Shown here: positions 17,390 to 26,686 of the stretch, piece after piece
Position numbering within the stretch: position 1 is the first letter of the stretch
Layout: the number at the start of each line of letters is the position of its first letter
Assembly: GCF_003253115.1 (NCBI RefSeq)
Contig: NZ_QEQF01000002.1
Span: forward strand, 1-64,000
Length of the DNA: 64,000 bases
Direction of reading: 5' to 3'
Source: Haemophilus_A paraphrohaemolyticus_A
GTDB taxonomy: Bacteria > Pseudomonadota > Gammaproteobacteria > Enterobacterales > Pasteurellaceae
Program-made: the position numbers and the translations under genes
Notes under the pieces: model-generated
The model's database searches: none
What the model was told of the DNA's origin: nothing
What the model saw: only the letters and a program-made list of their open reading frames with translations

Positions 17390-18652
17390 TTACGCGATTG
17401 AACCGCCTAAACCGATAAACAAGCCTGCAATGGTCGCACTCATTAAGTTAGCCAATGAACCTGCAATAACCGCCTTAATACCAAGACGAGCAATATCACC
17501 ACGACGATTTGGTGCCATACCACCTAAACCACCGATTAAGATTGCAATTGAACTGAAGTTTGCAAAACCACACAATGCGAAAGTGATAATTGCTTTAGTT
17601 TTATCGGTCAATTGAATTGCTGATTCTGGCGATAAATATTTAGAGAATTCTAAATAACCAACAAACTCATTGATAGCAAGTTTTGTACCGATCATTTGAC
17701 CAGCAATATGAGCTTCTTCCCACGGCACACCAATTACCCATGCAAGCGGTCGGAAAATGTAACCAAATAGCATACCAAGTGAAAGTTCTGGCATACCGAA
17801 CCAACCACCAACACCACCTAAGATACCGTTCAATAATGCGATTAATGCCACAAATGCGATTAACATTGCTCCAACGTTTAGTGCAAGCTGCATACCTGCA
17901 CCTGCACCTGCCGCTGCAGCGTCTAAAATATTCGCTGGTTTCTCCATTTCAACTTTAGACATGTCATCGTTAAACTGTTCTGTTTGTGGTACTAAAATTT
18001 TCGCAAATAATAAACCTGCTGGAGCCGCCATAAATGATGCTGCGATCAAATAAGTTAACGGAACCCCCATACCTGCATAGCCAGCCATTACAGAACCTGC
18101 AATAGAAGCAAGACCACCCGCCATGACAGCAAATAACTCAGATTCAGTCATTTTGCTGATGTAAGGTTTGACGATCAATGGCGCTTCAGTTTGACCTACG
18201 AAAATGTTCGCTGCTGCAGACATTGACTCAGATTTTGATGTACCCAATAATTTTTGTAATGCACCACCAATGATTTTTATAATCCATTGCATTACGCCAA
18301 TGTAATAAAGAAGAGAAATTAATGCAGAGAAGAATACGATTGAAGGGAGAACGCGAACTGCGAAAATAAAGCCATCACCGCCCATTACTTCGAAAATTTT
18401 ATCGCTTGCTAAGCCACCAAATACGAATTTGATACCTTCAAAACCGTAACCGATCACGTTGTTTACACCGTCTGCTAACGCTTGTAATACATGGCGGCCT
18501 GCGGGAACGTAAAGAATTAATGCACCAAGCCCAACTTGTAAACCTAACGCACCTAATACAGTTCGATAATTAATTGCTTTTTTATTTGAAGAAAGTAAAA
18601 AGGCAATTAAAAGCAATACAACAATACCTAAAAGGCTGTTTAAAGCATCCAT
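17390..18652 (-). CDS. nupC: Concentrative nucleoside transporter, NupC/CNT family
   Basis: Inner-membrane cation-coupled nucleoside uptake. The 420-residue protein has about ten hydrophobic segments. CNT signatures include GQTEAPL, the second substrate motif NEFVGYLEF and FALCGFANFSSIAI. With deoD it forms a salvage unit that imports and cleaves nucleosides. The exact subfamily (nupC versus nupX) is not decided. Confidence 0.88.
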   Translation of the reverse strand: MDALNSLLGIVVLLLIAFLLSSNKKAINYRTVLGALGLQVGLGALILYVPAGRHVLQALADGVNNVIGYGFEGIKFVFGGLASDKIFEVMGGDGFIFAVRVLPSIVFFSALISLLYYIGVMQWIIKIIGGALQKLLGTSKSESMSAAANIFVGQTEAPLIVKPYISKMTESELFAVMAGGLASIAGSVMAGYAGMGVPLTYLIAASFMAAPAGLLFAKILVPQTEQFNDDMSKVEMEKPANILDAAAAGAGAGMQLALNVGAMLIAFVALIALLNGILGGVGGWFGMPELSLGMLFGYIFRPLAWVIGVPWEEAHIAGQMIGTKLAINEFVGYLEFSKYLSPESAIQLTDKTKAIITFALCGFANFSSIAILIGGLGGMAPNRRGDIARLGIKAVIAGSLANLMSATIAGLFIGLGGSIA

Positions 18653-18881
18653 AAAAACCTCAAAAAAGTGAAATATTAATCGTTTTTTATTTAAAAAACG
18701 AAGTGGTAAAAAGTTTGGTTACTATAACGGCTTTTTTAAAAAAAATCTTCTGATTTTTATCAAACTTTTGTGCTATTGATTAAAAAATCTTAATTATTTT
18801 TTATTCCGAAATATTATAAAAACACAATTTGTTTATGCTATATTATTTTCAACGACTAAAACAATTTTATCTCTACACATT

Positions 18882-19526
18882 ATGTCGAAAAAACCGTCTA
18901 TTCCACTTATGCCTTGGGCAGCAAAACATCAATGGCAAATCAAACCTACCAATTTGCTGATTATCTCTATTGCGATGGCAATTATGGGCATTGGCGAAGG
19001 CTTGCTTGTTTCTGCCAAATTAGGCAATGCGCCTTGGACGGTGCTTTCGCAAGGTTTAGCTTTACAAACAGGGATGTCCATTGGTTGGTCAATTGCATTA
19101 ATTAGTGCGATTGTTCTCCTGTTTTGGATTCCTTTCAAACTCAAATTTGGTTTAGGGACGATTCTCAATGTGCTCATTATCTCCTTTTTTATCGATCAAA
19201 CTACCGAATGGATAGAGCAGCCTAAACTCTTATCGACTCGCATTTTTTACATGCTTTTCGGTATCATCATCTTTAGCATCGGCACAGCCTTCTATCTTTC
19301 TTGCAAATTAGGCGCAGGTCCTCGTGATGGCTTAATGGTCGGTATTTGCCAAAAATTTGGTTGGAATGTAGGTCGCGTTCGTACCGCTATTGAAATTAGC
19401 GTCTGTGGTTTCGGTATCGTAATGGGTGGAACCTTTGGCGTGAGTACTATTTTATTCGCCTTAACTGTTGGCTGGATTATTCAAGGCACTTATTTGCTAT
19501 TGGAAAGACGATTTTCAGTACTATAA
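18882..19526 (+). CDS. YczE/YyaS/YitT-family membrane protein
   Basis: A 214-residue inner-membrane protein with five to six hydrophobic segments. LGNAPWTVLSQGLALQTGMSIG and the later KLGAGPRDGLMVGI are the paired repeats typical of this family. Function is unknown. It is divergent from the nucleoside transporter gene and followed by a decayed msrA. Confidence 0.75.
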   Translation: MSKKPSIPLMPWAAKHQWQIKPTNLLIISIAMAIMGIGEGLLVSAKLGNAPWTVLSQGLALQTGMSIGWSIALISAIVLLFWIPFKLKFGLGTILNVLIISFFIDQTTEWIEQPKLLSTRIFYMLFGIIIFSIGTAFYLSCKLGAGPRDGLMVGICQKFGWNVGRVRTAIEISVCGFGIVMGGTFGVSTILFALTVGWIIQGTYLLLERRFSVL

Positions 19527-19579
19527 TACAAGCGGTCAATTTTTTCTTTTTATAACAAACAAAAGAATACGAGAAATTT

Positions 19580-19937
19580 ATGTCAAGTATTCGTCAAATT
19601 TATTTAGCGGGCGGTTGTTTCTGACGGATCCGAAGCCTTTATGCAACGCATTAATGGCGTGATTGATCCAACCAGCATCAACCAACAAGGCTAAGATAAA
19701 GAGATTCAATATCGCATAGGGATTCATTATAGTAATCCAGCAGATAAAGAAGTCGTTACTCAAGCGTTAAATTCGCTACAAACACAATATAATCAACCAC
19801 TTGCAGTCGAAAATAAACCGCTTGAGCACTATTTTCCAGCGGAAGAGTATCATTAAGATTATTTAGATAAAAATCCAAATCGCTATTGCCATATTGATAT
19901 TCGGTTAATGAATGAGATTTTGAGTAGTCAGAAATAA
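19580..19937 (+). pseudogene. Decayed peptide methionine sulfoxide reductase (msrA)
   Basis: The start IRQIYLAGGCF matches the MsrA active-site region but is followed by TGA in place of the Trp codon and a frame change. A deletion joins the N-terminal part to VIDPTSINQQG, then a stop, then a C-terminal MsrA part (PADKEVVTQALNSL, HYFPAEEYH, stop, DYLDKNPNRYCHI). At least three lesions make it non-functional. Confidence 0.85.
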
Positions 19938-19981
19938 TTATAAATCGTCCAAGTCTAATAGATAAGGGCGGTTTTAGTTTA

Positions 19982-20890
19982 TTAAGACAATCCAATAAAA
20001 ATTGCTAACAATAATGGTGCCGCAAGGTTTACGATAAAGCCGAAGCTAATTGCTAATGGCACGACTTGCATTCCGCCTGATTTTTGAATGATCGGCAAAG
20101 TACAATCTAATGAGGTTGCACCGCCTAATCCCACTGCCGTTGATGGAAAATTCCGCATAAAAAATGGGATCATAAAGAGGCATAAAATTTCCCGCGAAAG
20201 ATCGTTAAAAAACGCAATACTGCCATACAATGCTCCCCATGCATCGTGCACTAAAACACTTGAGAGCGAATACCAACCGAATGCAGAGGCGTAAGCAAGC
20301 CCTTTTATGGCTGGAAAATCAAGCCACCAAGCAGCAATAACGCCACCAATCAAACTACTTACCATAAAGACAATTGAGGTTTGAATGCCTTGTTTATTCA
20401 AGAACACTTCTCGCAACGGAATACCGCTATTTCTGAGTTGAATACCAACCCCTAAAATCATGACGACCAATACGACAGAACTTGCATGTGACGGGAACAT
20501 GAAGAAATCTTTAGTCAAAAAACCAAATAATCCACCTAAAATTGTTACACCAATCAATTTTAATGACATCATCAATTGAGCCAAGCGAGAAGGTAGTTCA
20601 TCTTGTGCAACGGCTTCGCGAACCATCGGGTGCCATTTATCATAAATCGCAAGGCTAACAACATTGCAGGCGTGAATGGAAAGACTAAGCACGAAAGCTG
20701 CGGAGCCAATTTGCGGCAGTTTTTCGATAATATTATCTAGTTGACCAAGCGAAACTCCGATCACAAGTAAAATAAGATAGAGGCAAAGACTCACAATGCG
20801 ATTAACCCAGTGCAAAATCGTTGGGTGAGAAATGCGTGAAAAATAACCGAGAATGAGAGGGATGAGTACAATCGCCAAGCCGTATAACAT
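19982..20890 (-). CDS. lysO: Lysine exporter LysO family protein
   Basis: Inner-membrane protein of 302 residues with eight or more hydrophobic segments. FGWYSLSSVLV followed by GATSLDCTLPII resembles E. coli LysO (YbjE), which exports lysine and thialysine. It is divergent from dinB across about 110 nt. No lysine riboswitch is seen. Confidence 0.82.
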   Translation of the reverse strand: MLYGLAIVLIPLILGYFSRISHPTILHWVNRIVSLCLYLILLVIGVSLGQLDNIIEKLPQIGSAAFVLSLSIHACNVVSLAIYDKWHPMVREAVAQDELPSRLAQLMMSLKLIGVTILGGLFGFLTKDFFMFPSHASSVVLVVMILGVGIQLRNSGIPLREVFLNKQGIQTSIVFMVSSLIGGVIAAWWLDFPAIKGLAYASAFGWYSLSSVLVHDAWGALYGSIAFFNDLSREILCLFMIPFFMRNFPSTAVGLGGATSLDCTLPIIQKSGGMQVVPLAISFGFIVNLAAPLLLAIFIGLS

Positions 20891-20999
20891 TTTATGCCTC
20901 GAACAGTGAATTATTGTGGAAATTTTACCAGTGTTTAGTTAAAATAAAACTGGTTTTATATCCATTTATAAGCGGTAGATTTTGAAGGACGTTTTACAA

Positions 21000-22079
21000 A
21001 TGACGACAGAGCAGAAAACAAGAAAAATTATCCATATCGATATGGATTGTTTTTATGCGGCCGTTGAAATTCGAGAAAATCCTTCATTAAAAGGCAAGCC
21101 TGTTGCGGTGGGCGGTAAGGCAAATCAGCGTGGAGTGCTAACCACTTGTAATTACGAAGCCCGAAAATTTGGGTTACATAGCGCAATGTCAACTGCGGCA
21201 GCATTGAAACTCTGCCCGAATTTGATTTTGCTGCCAGTGAATATGACATTGTATAAATCAGTTTCCGCACAAATTCATCAGATTTTTCAGCGTTACACCC
21301 AGATTATTGAACCGCTTTCGTTAGATGAAGCCTATTTGGATGTCACCGATTGCGAATTGCATTCAGGTTCAGCGACTTGGATTGCGGAAAATATTCGCCA
21401 AGCGATTTGGGATGAATTGCATTTAACGGCTTCAGCAGGTGTTGCTCCGCTTAAATTTTTGGCGAAGATTGCTTCCGATCAGAATAAACCGAACGGACAA
21501 TTTGTGATCCCTCCTGAAGAAGTACAAAACTTTGTTAAAAATCTACCGCTTAAAAAGATCCCTGGTGTGGGCAAAGTCACGGAAGAAAAGCTAGCACAAA
21601 TGAGCTTACTTACTTGTCAAGATGTTCAACAAAACTCGCAAGCGATGATTTATCAAGAATTTGGCAAGTTTGGGCAGCGTTTGTGGGATTTCTGTCACGG
21701 TATTGATATGCGTGAAGTAGAAGTAGATCGCCCACGTAAATCCCTTGCGGTTGAAAACACGCTTTTGCAAGACATCAACACGCTCGAACAGGCAGAACAG
21801 ATTATTGATGAGCTTTATCACAAACTCCTTTTTCGCATTCAACGCAATTGGGCGGATATGCCTTTGCAGGAATTTAAGAAACTGGGTATCAAATTAAAAT
21901 TTGAAGATTTCAACCAAACAACGATTGAACGAACCACTGATGGGCTAGAATTTGAGAGATTTAAAGAATTACTACATCAAGTTTGGGGACGTAGAAATGA
22001 ACGAAATATTCGTTTAATTGGCTTAAATGTCCATTTTCCAAGCAAAAAAGTAACGAATCAGTTAAATTTATGGGAATAA
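21000..22079 (+). CDS. dinB: DNA polymerase IV
   Basis: Y-family translesion polymerase, 359 residues from the ATG at 21000; GAAGGA lies ten bases upstream, and the in-frame TTG at 20982 is rejected. Motifs are IIHIDMDCFYAAVE (first catalytic Asp), SLDEAYLDVT (catalytic Asp-Glu), HhH KIPGVGKVTEEKL and a C-terminal clamp-binding NQLNLWE. No convincing LexA box was found upstream. Confidence 0.94.
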   Translation: MTTEQKTRKIIHIDMDCFYAAVEIRENPSLKGKPVAVGGKANQRGVLTTCNYEARKFGLHSAMSTAAALKLCPNLILLPVNMTLYKSVSAQIHQIFQRYTQIIEPLSLDEAYLDVTDCELHSGSATWIAENIRQAIWDELHLTASAGVAPLKFLAKIASDQNKPNGQFVIPPEEVQNFVKNLPLKKIPGVGKVTEEKLAQMSLLTCQDVQQNSQAMIYQEFGKFGQRLWDFCHGIDMREVEVDRPRKSLAVENTLLQDINTLEQAEQIIDELYHKLLFRIQRNWADMPLQEFKKLGIKLKFEDFNQTTIERTTDGLEFERFKELLHQVWGRRNERNIRLIGLNVHFPSKKVTNQLNLWE

Positions 22080-22159
22080 ATGTTGTCTGACAGCTTGAAT
22101 TTTCACACATTTCCCTCATTATAGAGGGAGTTTTTTCACCTTTGTTTGGAGTTTATTCA

Positions 22160-23029
22160 ATGGCAAAACGTGTCATTCTTTTTTTATTAACCAACCTTGC
22201 GATTACCTTCGTATTAGGGATTGTATTAAACATTATTTTTAAAGTAACGGGGATTCAAAGCCAAAGCACCGCAGGTATTTTGGTGTTATCGCTTGTGTTT
22301 GGTTTTTCAGGCTCTTTAATCTCCCTGTTTTTATCAAAAACAATGGCGTTACGTTCAGTAGGAGCAGAAGTTATTAAACAGCCACGTAACCACGCAGAAG
22401 AATGGTTATTTAACACAGTGCAACGCCAGTCACAACAAGCGGCCATTCCAATGCCAGATATTGCAATTTATCATTCAGCAGATGTGAATGCTTTTGCAAC
22501 AGGGGCAACCAAAAATAACTCGCTTGTCGCAGTAAGTACAGGCTTGTTAGACAACATGACTGAAGATGAAGCTGAAGCGGTGATTGCACATGAAGTAGCC
22601 CACATTGCAAACGGCGATATGGTGACTATGACTTTATTACAAGGCGTGTTAAATACCTTTGTGATCTTCCTTTCTCGTATGATTTCAACAGCGGTGGCAA
22701 GCACTAAAGATGAAAACGGTAATTCAAGCACAAACACAATGGTGTTCTGGATTGTTGATATTGCCTTGCAAATGGTATTTGGTGTGATTGCAACCATGAT
22801 TGCGATGTGGTTTTCTCGTTACCGTGAATACCGTGCGGATGCAGGATCAGCGAAATTAGTGGGCAAAGAGAAAATGATTATGGCATTGCAACGTTTACAA
22901 CGCGTTCATGAACCGCAAGAAATGGAAGGTTCGCTGGCTGCATTTATGATTAACGGTGCACGTTCAAAAGAGCTCTTTATGAGTCACCCTCCGCTTGAAA
23001 AACGCATTGAAGCGTTGAGAAATTTATAA
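22160..23029 (+). CDS. htpX: Membrane zinc metalloprotease HtpX
   Basis: M48 protease for misfolded membrane proteins, 289 residues from the ATG at 22160. Two N-terminal membrane segments, the zinc site VIAHEVAHIANGDM (HExxH), two further segments and the third zinc ligand in YREYRADAGSAKL are present. It converges on menF with a shared terminator. Confidence 0.95.
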   Translation: MAKRVILFLLTNLAITFVLGIVLNIIFKVTGIQSQSTAGILVLSLVFGFSGSLISLFLSKTMALRSVGAEVIKQPRNHAEEWLFNTVQRQSQQAAIPMPDIAIYHSADVNAFATGATKNNSLVAVSTGLLDNMTEDEAEAVIAHEVAHIANGDMVTMTLLQGVLNTFVIFLSRMISTAVASTKDENGNSSTNTMVFWIVDIALQMVFGVIATMIAMWFSRYREYRADAGSAKLVGKEKMIMALQRLQRVHEPQEMEGSLAAFMINGARSKELFMSHPPLEKRIEALRNL

Positions 23030-23032
23030 ACT

Positions 23033-23065
23033 AAAAGGGCAATTCTAATCAAAATTGCCCTTTTT
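23033..23065. terminator. Bidirectional terminator between htpX and menF
   Basis: AAAAGGGCAATT and AATTGCCCTTTT pair around an 8-nt loop and are followed by T-runs on both strands. It serves both convergent genes. Confidence 0.85.
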
Positions 23066-23080
23066 TATAATCATAATAGA

Positions 23081-24343
23081 TTATGATAGCAGTTTAGCCA
23101 ATGCCTGCGATTTTCGCTCAATTTCTTGCCATTCAGAAACAGGCTCTGATTCCTTAACAATGCCCGCCCCGGCATAAAGAGTGATCTGATTATGTTCAAT
23201 TTTGGCTGAACGAAGGGTAACGCAAAATTCTGCTTCTTGCGGGTTAAAAATTCCTAATGTGCCCGCATACCAACCTCGTTTAAAAGGTTCATTTTTAGCA
23301 ATAAATTGCGTTGCTTTAGCACGCGGTAATCCTGCAATGGCTGCGGTTGGGTGAATTTGGCGTAAGCAATCTTGATCGAGTACATCAGCTTTTAAGATTG
23401 CCTCAATCCGTCTTCTTAAATGTTGCACATTGTGTAAGCGTTTGATTTCTGGTGAATGTACCTCAAATGCTTCCACATAAGTATTCAAATGCGCCTCAAT
23501 ATCTTCCACTACAAGCTGGTTTTCATAGATATTCTTGGTATCTTTTAACAACCATTGGGCATTTTTCTCCGTTTCGATTGGATTATCAGAAACAGCAACT
23601 GTTCCCGCCAATGCTTCAGTAAAAAGTTGATTTCCCTTGCGATAATATAAACGCTCAGGCGTTGAGCCTATAAAAGCATTCTGTGCATTTTCTGCCCATA
23701 AAAAATGGTAGCAACCAAGATTGATTTCTCGGCTCTGTTCGACTAAATCATAAGCAGAAATGTGGTTTTCAAAGGTAAGTTGAGTGGCGTTCGCTAACAC
23801 CACCTTGCGTAAATCGCCCGATTTGATTTGGATAATCGCCTGCTCAATATTGGCTTTCCATTGCTCAAATGTACAAGCAGGTTGAGGAGAAAGTATTTGA
23901 TGATTTTGAATGAGGGAAGATCTACTTGGTTCTGCAAAAAAATCAGTAAAATCAACAGCTTGCTCGCTTATATTTAATGTCAGGTAAGCGGTCAATTTTT
24001 GCGAATTTTTTACTAATATTAAGCGGGGTAAGACAAATTGGCAAAGCCCTTCAAATTGAATGCCACCGACGAGCGAAAGTGAGCTAGATTGCACAAAGGC
24101 TTGTGCCTCTTCTAGAGAAGAAAAAGTTTCTACCGCCCCGATAGTAGCAATCGTTTGATTTTCATCTCGCTTTTCAAAGAAAAAGTGCGGAAAGTGCTGA
24201 TTTTGCGATTTTAGCCAGCCTAATAACGAAGATTCTTCTGCTAGCAAATCGACGTCTGCTTTAAGTTGAATCCATTCTTGAGTTAATTGCAGCTGTGAAA
24301 GTTGCTCGCTAAGTTGTTGTTTTAATTGAGTAAAAACTGACAT
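23081..24343 (-). CDS. menF: Isochorismate synthase MenF
   Basis: Converts chorismate to isochorismate for menaquinone. About 420 residues from the ATG at 24343 (an alternative TTG lies two codons upstream). The chorismate-binding domain shows KVVLANATQLTF, FIGSTPERLYYRKGN, EALAGTVAV, HPTAAIAGLPR and YAGAGIVKESEP. The lambda-type prophage remnant begins just upstream of it, so its own promoter may lie in the att region. Confidence 0.93.
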   Translation of the reverse strand: MSVFTQLKQQLSEQLSQLQLTQEWIQLKADVDLLAEESSLLGWLKSQNQHFPHFFFEKRDENQTIATIGAVETFSSLEEAQAFVQSSSLSLVGGIQFEGLCQFVLPRLILVKNSQKLTAYLTLNISEQAVDFTDFFAEPSRSSLIQNHQILSPQPACTFEQWKANIEQAIIQIKSGDLRKVVLANATQLTFENHISAYDLVEQSREINLGCYHFLWAENAQNAFIGSTPERLYYRKGNQLFTEALAGTVAVSDNPIETEKNAQWLLKDTKNIYENQLVVEDIEAHLNTYVEAFEVHSPEIKRLHNVQHLRRRIEAILKADVLDQDCLRQIHPTAAIAGLPRAKATQFIAKNEPFKRGWYAGTLGIFNPQEAEFCVTLRSAKIEHNQITLYAGAGIVKESEPVSEWQEIERKSQALAKLLS

Positions 24344-24349
24344 ACGCAA

Positions 24350-24564
24350 AATTTTCAGAAAATCAAACCGCTATTTGTAAAAAAGATGTTTATTTTAGCT
24401 CAAATCCTCTTTTTTTTCCTTAAAAAATTGAAATGTAGCAATACCAACGGTTTAGAGCTGTTTTTCGTTCCGAAACTATTGCGTATTTTAGCGGTTTTTG
24501 TAGTAGAAAAATCAATAAGTTACAAAATAGTTTCGGAACACTTTTTCTGGTTTAAAATGCATAA
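24350..24564. other. Intergenic region with 14-bp inverted repeat; probable att side of the lambda-type prophage
   Basis: GTTCCGAAACTATT (24467-24480) and its exact complement (24526-24539) lie 45 nt apart just past the end of the integrase gene. An att site next to int is expected, and inverted arm-type sites are one explanation. No tRNA gene is visible here. The core att sequence cannot be identified because attR lies outside the window. Confidence 0.4.
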
Positions 24565-25617
24565 TTATTCTATTTTTATGGATATTATTTCATCTAATGG
24601 TTTGAGTGTTTTCTCTTTTCGTATGTAGTGCTGTGTCATTTTTGGAGTAGTGTGGCCTAGTGTTTTTTGAGCTTGTTCATCGCTGGCAAGTAGGGATAAA
24701 TCGGTAGCGGATTTAGCTCTGAGATCTCGCAATTGAAGAGGGAATAATTCATCTTCAAGGGCAGGATAATTTGCGATAGTTTTTCGTTTCAATTGGTCAA
24801 AAAAATCACTCAAACGCTCTCTCTTTAATTGCCTTCCTCTTTTGTTGGTAAATAGCCATTCATTTCCATTCTGTAATCTCCTTTCAATAATTTCTTTAAG
24901 TTTTCCTACCACAGCAAACTGGATTTTCTTTTTGGTCTTTTTCTGCGTGATATGTAATATACCATTATAAATATGGGAGCGGTGTATTTTGCAGAGGTCG
25001 ATAGGACGTTGTCCGATGAGGTACATAATCTGCAAAATATCTCGCATTTGTCCATCAGCACACTCTATCAATTTCTCCAGTAGGTAATCTTCGATGTAAA
25101 CATCTCTGAATTTAACTGGATATTTTTTTACGCCTTGTGATGGGCTGGGTAACTTGGTATATCCCCATTCACGGGCTTTGTTCCAAATGTGGCTCAATAA
25201 TCCTACTTCGTTGTTGGCTGAAGGTGGGTTGTTTTTTCTCCATTGTAGATACTGACTGATGTGTTTTGGCTCGATTTTTTCTAAGGCAACAGGTGGATTA
25301 CCGAAAAATCGGCAAAGCCATTTAATAGCGGTGTGATTAGCAAGTTGTGTGCTTTTGCTTTTTGTGGGCACGACTTCCAATTCATACCGTTTAGCGACAT
25401 CAATAAATAGCACGATTTCAGAAACTTGGTGGGATGCCATGTTGAGCTTGGTGGCTTCAAGGACGGCGTGATATTTATCTGAACCGAGTGATTTTTCTTT
25501 GCCATTAGCAAGAACGTAGTAAAAGTATTCGACAATTTGACCGCTTGCCCGTTTGCGTCTGCGACAGAGTAGGTTTGGGGGCAAGCCTTGGTTTTGTCTT
25601 TTGCGTGGGCGTGCCAT
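24565..25617 (-). CDS. int: Tyrosine recombinase (phage integrase)
   Basis: Site-specific integrase of 350 residues. An arm-binding N-terminal domain is followed by a core-binding SAM-like domain (about 75-170) and the catalytic domain. The catalytic set is visible as the first Arg in IGQRPIDL, LQLRDLRAKSATD (second Arg, with Leu where many relatives have His), LGHTTPKMTQHYIR (His and nucleophilic Tyr). A strong AGGAGG precedes the ATG. It appears intact. Confidence 0.92.
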   Translation of the reverse strand: MARPRKRQNQGLPPNLLCRRRKRASGQIVEYFYYVLANGKEKSLGSDKYHAVLEATKLNMASHQVSEIVLFIDVAKRYELEVVPTKSKSTQLANHTAIKWLCRFFGNPPVALEKIEPKHISQYLQWRKNNPPSANNEVGLLSHIWNKAREWGYTKLPSPSQGVKKYPVKFRDVYIEDYLLEKLIECADGQMRDILQIMYLIGQRPIDLCKIHRSHIYNGILHITQKKTKKKIQFAVVGKLKEIIERRLQNGNEWLFTNKRGRQLKRERLSDFFDQLKRKTIANYPALEDELFPLQLRDLRAKSATDLSLLASDEQAQKTLGHTTPKMTQHYIRKEKTLKPLDEIISIKIE

Positions 25618-25625
25618 AAATCCTC

Positions 25626-25850
25626 CTAGCTTGCTTTTGTTTCATTAGAGACCCAGCCATCATCATTGGCAGGCATATTTTTTCTTGGTCTGGGGGCGGC
25701 ATAATCCCGTCTGACAATAGGCGTACCGTGGGCGTTAATTTTGAAGGGGATACCCATTTCGTTGAGTTGTTCAATCATTTTGGCTTGTTGTTTTCTCCCT
25801 GTGAGGAAGAGCAGTTCTTCACGGGAGAGAAAATCGGTGTAGATGTTCAT
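25626..25850 (-). CDS. DUF4224 protein, excisionase-like neighbour of int
   Basis: 74 residues from ATG at 25850, chosen because GGAG lies nine bases upstream. The sequence FLSREELLFLTGRKQQAKMI and the following IPFKINAHGTPIVRRDY are typical of DUF4224 proteins next to phage integrases. A role in excision or directionality is inferred from position. Confidence 0.75.
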   Translation of the reverse strand: MNIYTDFLSREELLFLTGRKQQAKMIEQLNEMGIPFKINAHGTPIVRRDYAAPRPRKNMPANDDGWVSNETKAS

Positions 25851-25863
25851 TTGTTTCTCCAAT

Positions 25864-25890
25864 AAAAAGCCCTCACAAGGAGGGCCTTTT
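25864..25890 (-). terminator. Hairpin between the DUF4224 gene and the coiled-coil gene
   Basis: GCCCTC/GAGGGC stem around a 5-nt loop with A- and T-runs on the two sides. Confidence 0.6.
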
Positions 25891-25901
25891 GTTAGTTATT
25901 G

Positions 25902-26153
25902 TTATTTTAACGCATCTTTTAATGCATTTAAGGCATTATCGAGTTCAGTTGAAATATCTAGCAATTCATTTAGCTTGCGTTCATATTTTCCTTTTGCTTG
26001 CACTGCATTTAAGATAAGAGGGTTAAGCGTTTTACGCAAAGCATCTTTTTCAACTCCTTCTTGCTCTTTTGTTCTTGCTAATTCTTCCGCTTGTTTTGCT
26101 AACATTTTTAAAGATTCAATCGGCAATTGCGTTAAATCGGTTACTTTTTCCAT
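25902..26153 (-). CDS. Small coiled-coil phage protein
   Basis: 83 residues from the ATG at 26153, which has AGGAAACGACT before it. The product is rich in Leu, Glu and Lys and is predicted to be helical throughout. The reading frame stays open upstream through about 120 nt of protein-like sequence (KPLKQHIEQQKQ), which may belong to the end of the preceding gene after a frameshift. Function unknown. Confidence 0.55.
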   Translation of the reverse strand: MEKVTDLTQLPIESLKMLAKQAEELARTKEQEGVEKDALRKTLNPLILNAVQAKGKYERKLNELLDISTELDNALNALKDALK

Positions 26154-26272
26154 AGTCGTTTCCTTTTGTTTCTGCTGTTCGATATGTTGTTTTAATGGTT
26201 TACTGATAAAGCGAACCACAATGAGGTTAGGTTGTTGTTGCTTATTGCTTAACAAGGCTAATCCTTTCTCTT

Positions 26273-26686
26273 CTAGATATAAAAGGATTTGCCATACTTC
26301 TTTAAGTGATATTTTTTTCTTAATTTAGCTTTAGAAAACTCAAGAAATTTACCTGTTTTAGACTTTCTTTTATCCAAATATAAAATAAATTCTCCTGCGA
26401 TTTCTAATAAATAATCACTTAAATCAGTCTTTTCTATTTCATTTTCTTCGAATAAACCTAATTTTTTATTCGTAATGGCTTTATCTCCTACAACTTTTAT
26501 TACTAGATTATCGTAAGCTATTGCGGCTTCTCTCGCAGATTCGTAACATCCCCCATAATAGGTTTTCCCTTTATGAGTGAACTCTGCAAGCCAAGGCTTT
26601 TTTGCTTGCCCACTTGCTCTTACACCTCTAAAGCCTGCTATACCGATTCGGTTTAAGGCTTTTTGTTCGCTTGATGTCAAATTCAT
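26273..26686 (-). CDS. AP2-domain phage protein, possibly frameshifted near its 3' end
   Basis: The N-terminal 80 residues contain an AP2/ERF-type DNA-binding domain: IAGFRGVRASGQAKKPWLAEF, YYGGCYESAREAAIAYDN. Such domains occur in phage homing endonucleases, but no HNH motif is seen. After KLRKK the current frame ends in a short basic tail. A shift at the T7 run (26312-26318) would instead give ISLKEVWQILLYLEEKGLA and continue for about 35 more residues, so the real gene may be longer and broken here. Confidence 0.6.
   Translation of the reverse strand: MNLTSSEQKALNRIGIAGFRGVRASGQAKKPWLAEFTHKGKTYYGGCYESAREAAIAYDNLVIKVVGDKAITNKKLGLFEENEIEKTDLSDYLLEIAGEFILYLDKRKSKTGKFLEFSKAKLRKKYHLKKYGKSFYI

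Noticed and set aside
20930..20975. LexA box before dinB
   Set aside because: Only one half-site (ACTGGTTTTATAT) resembles the consensus; the second half is missing.
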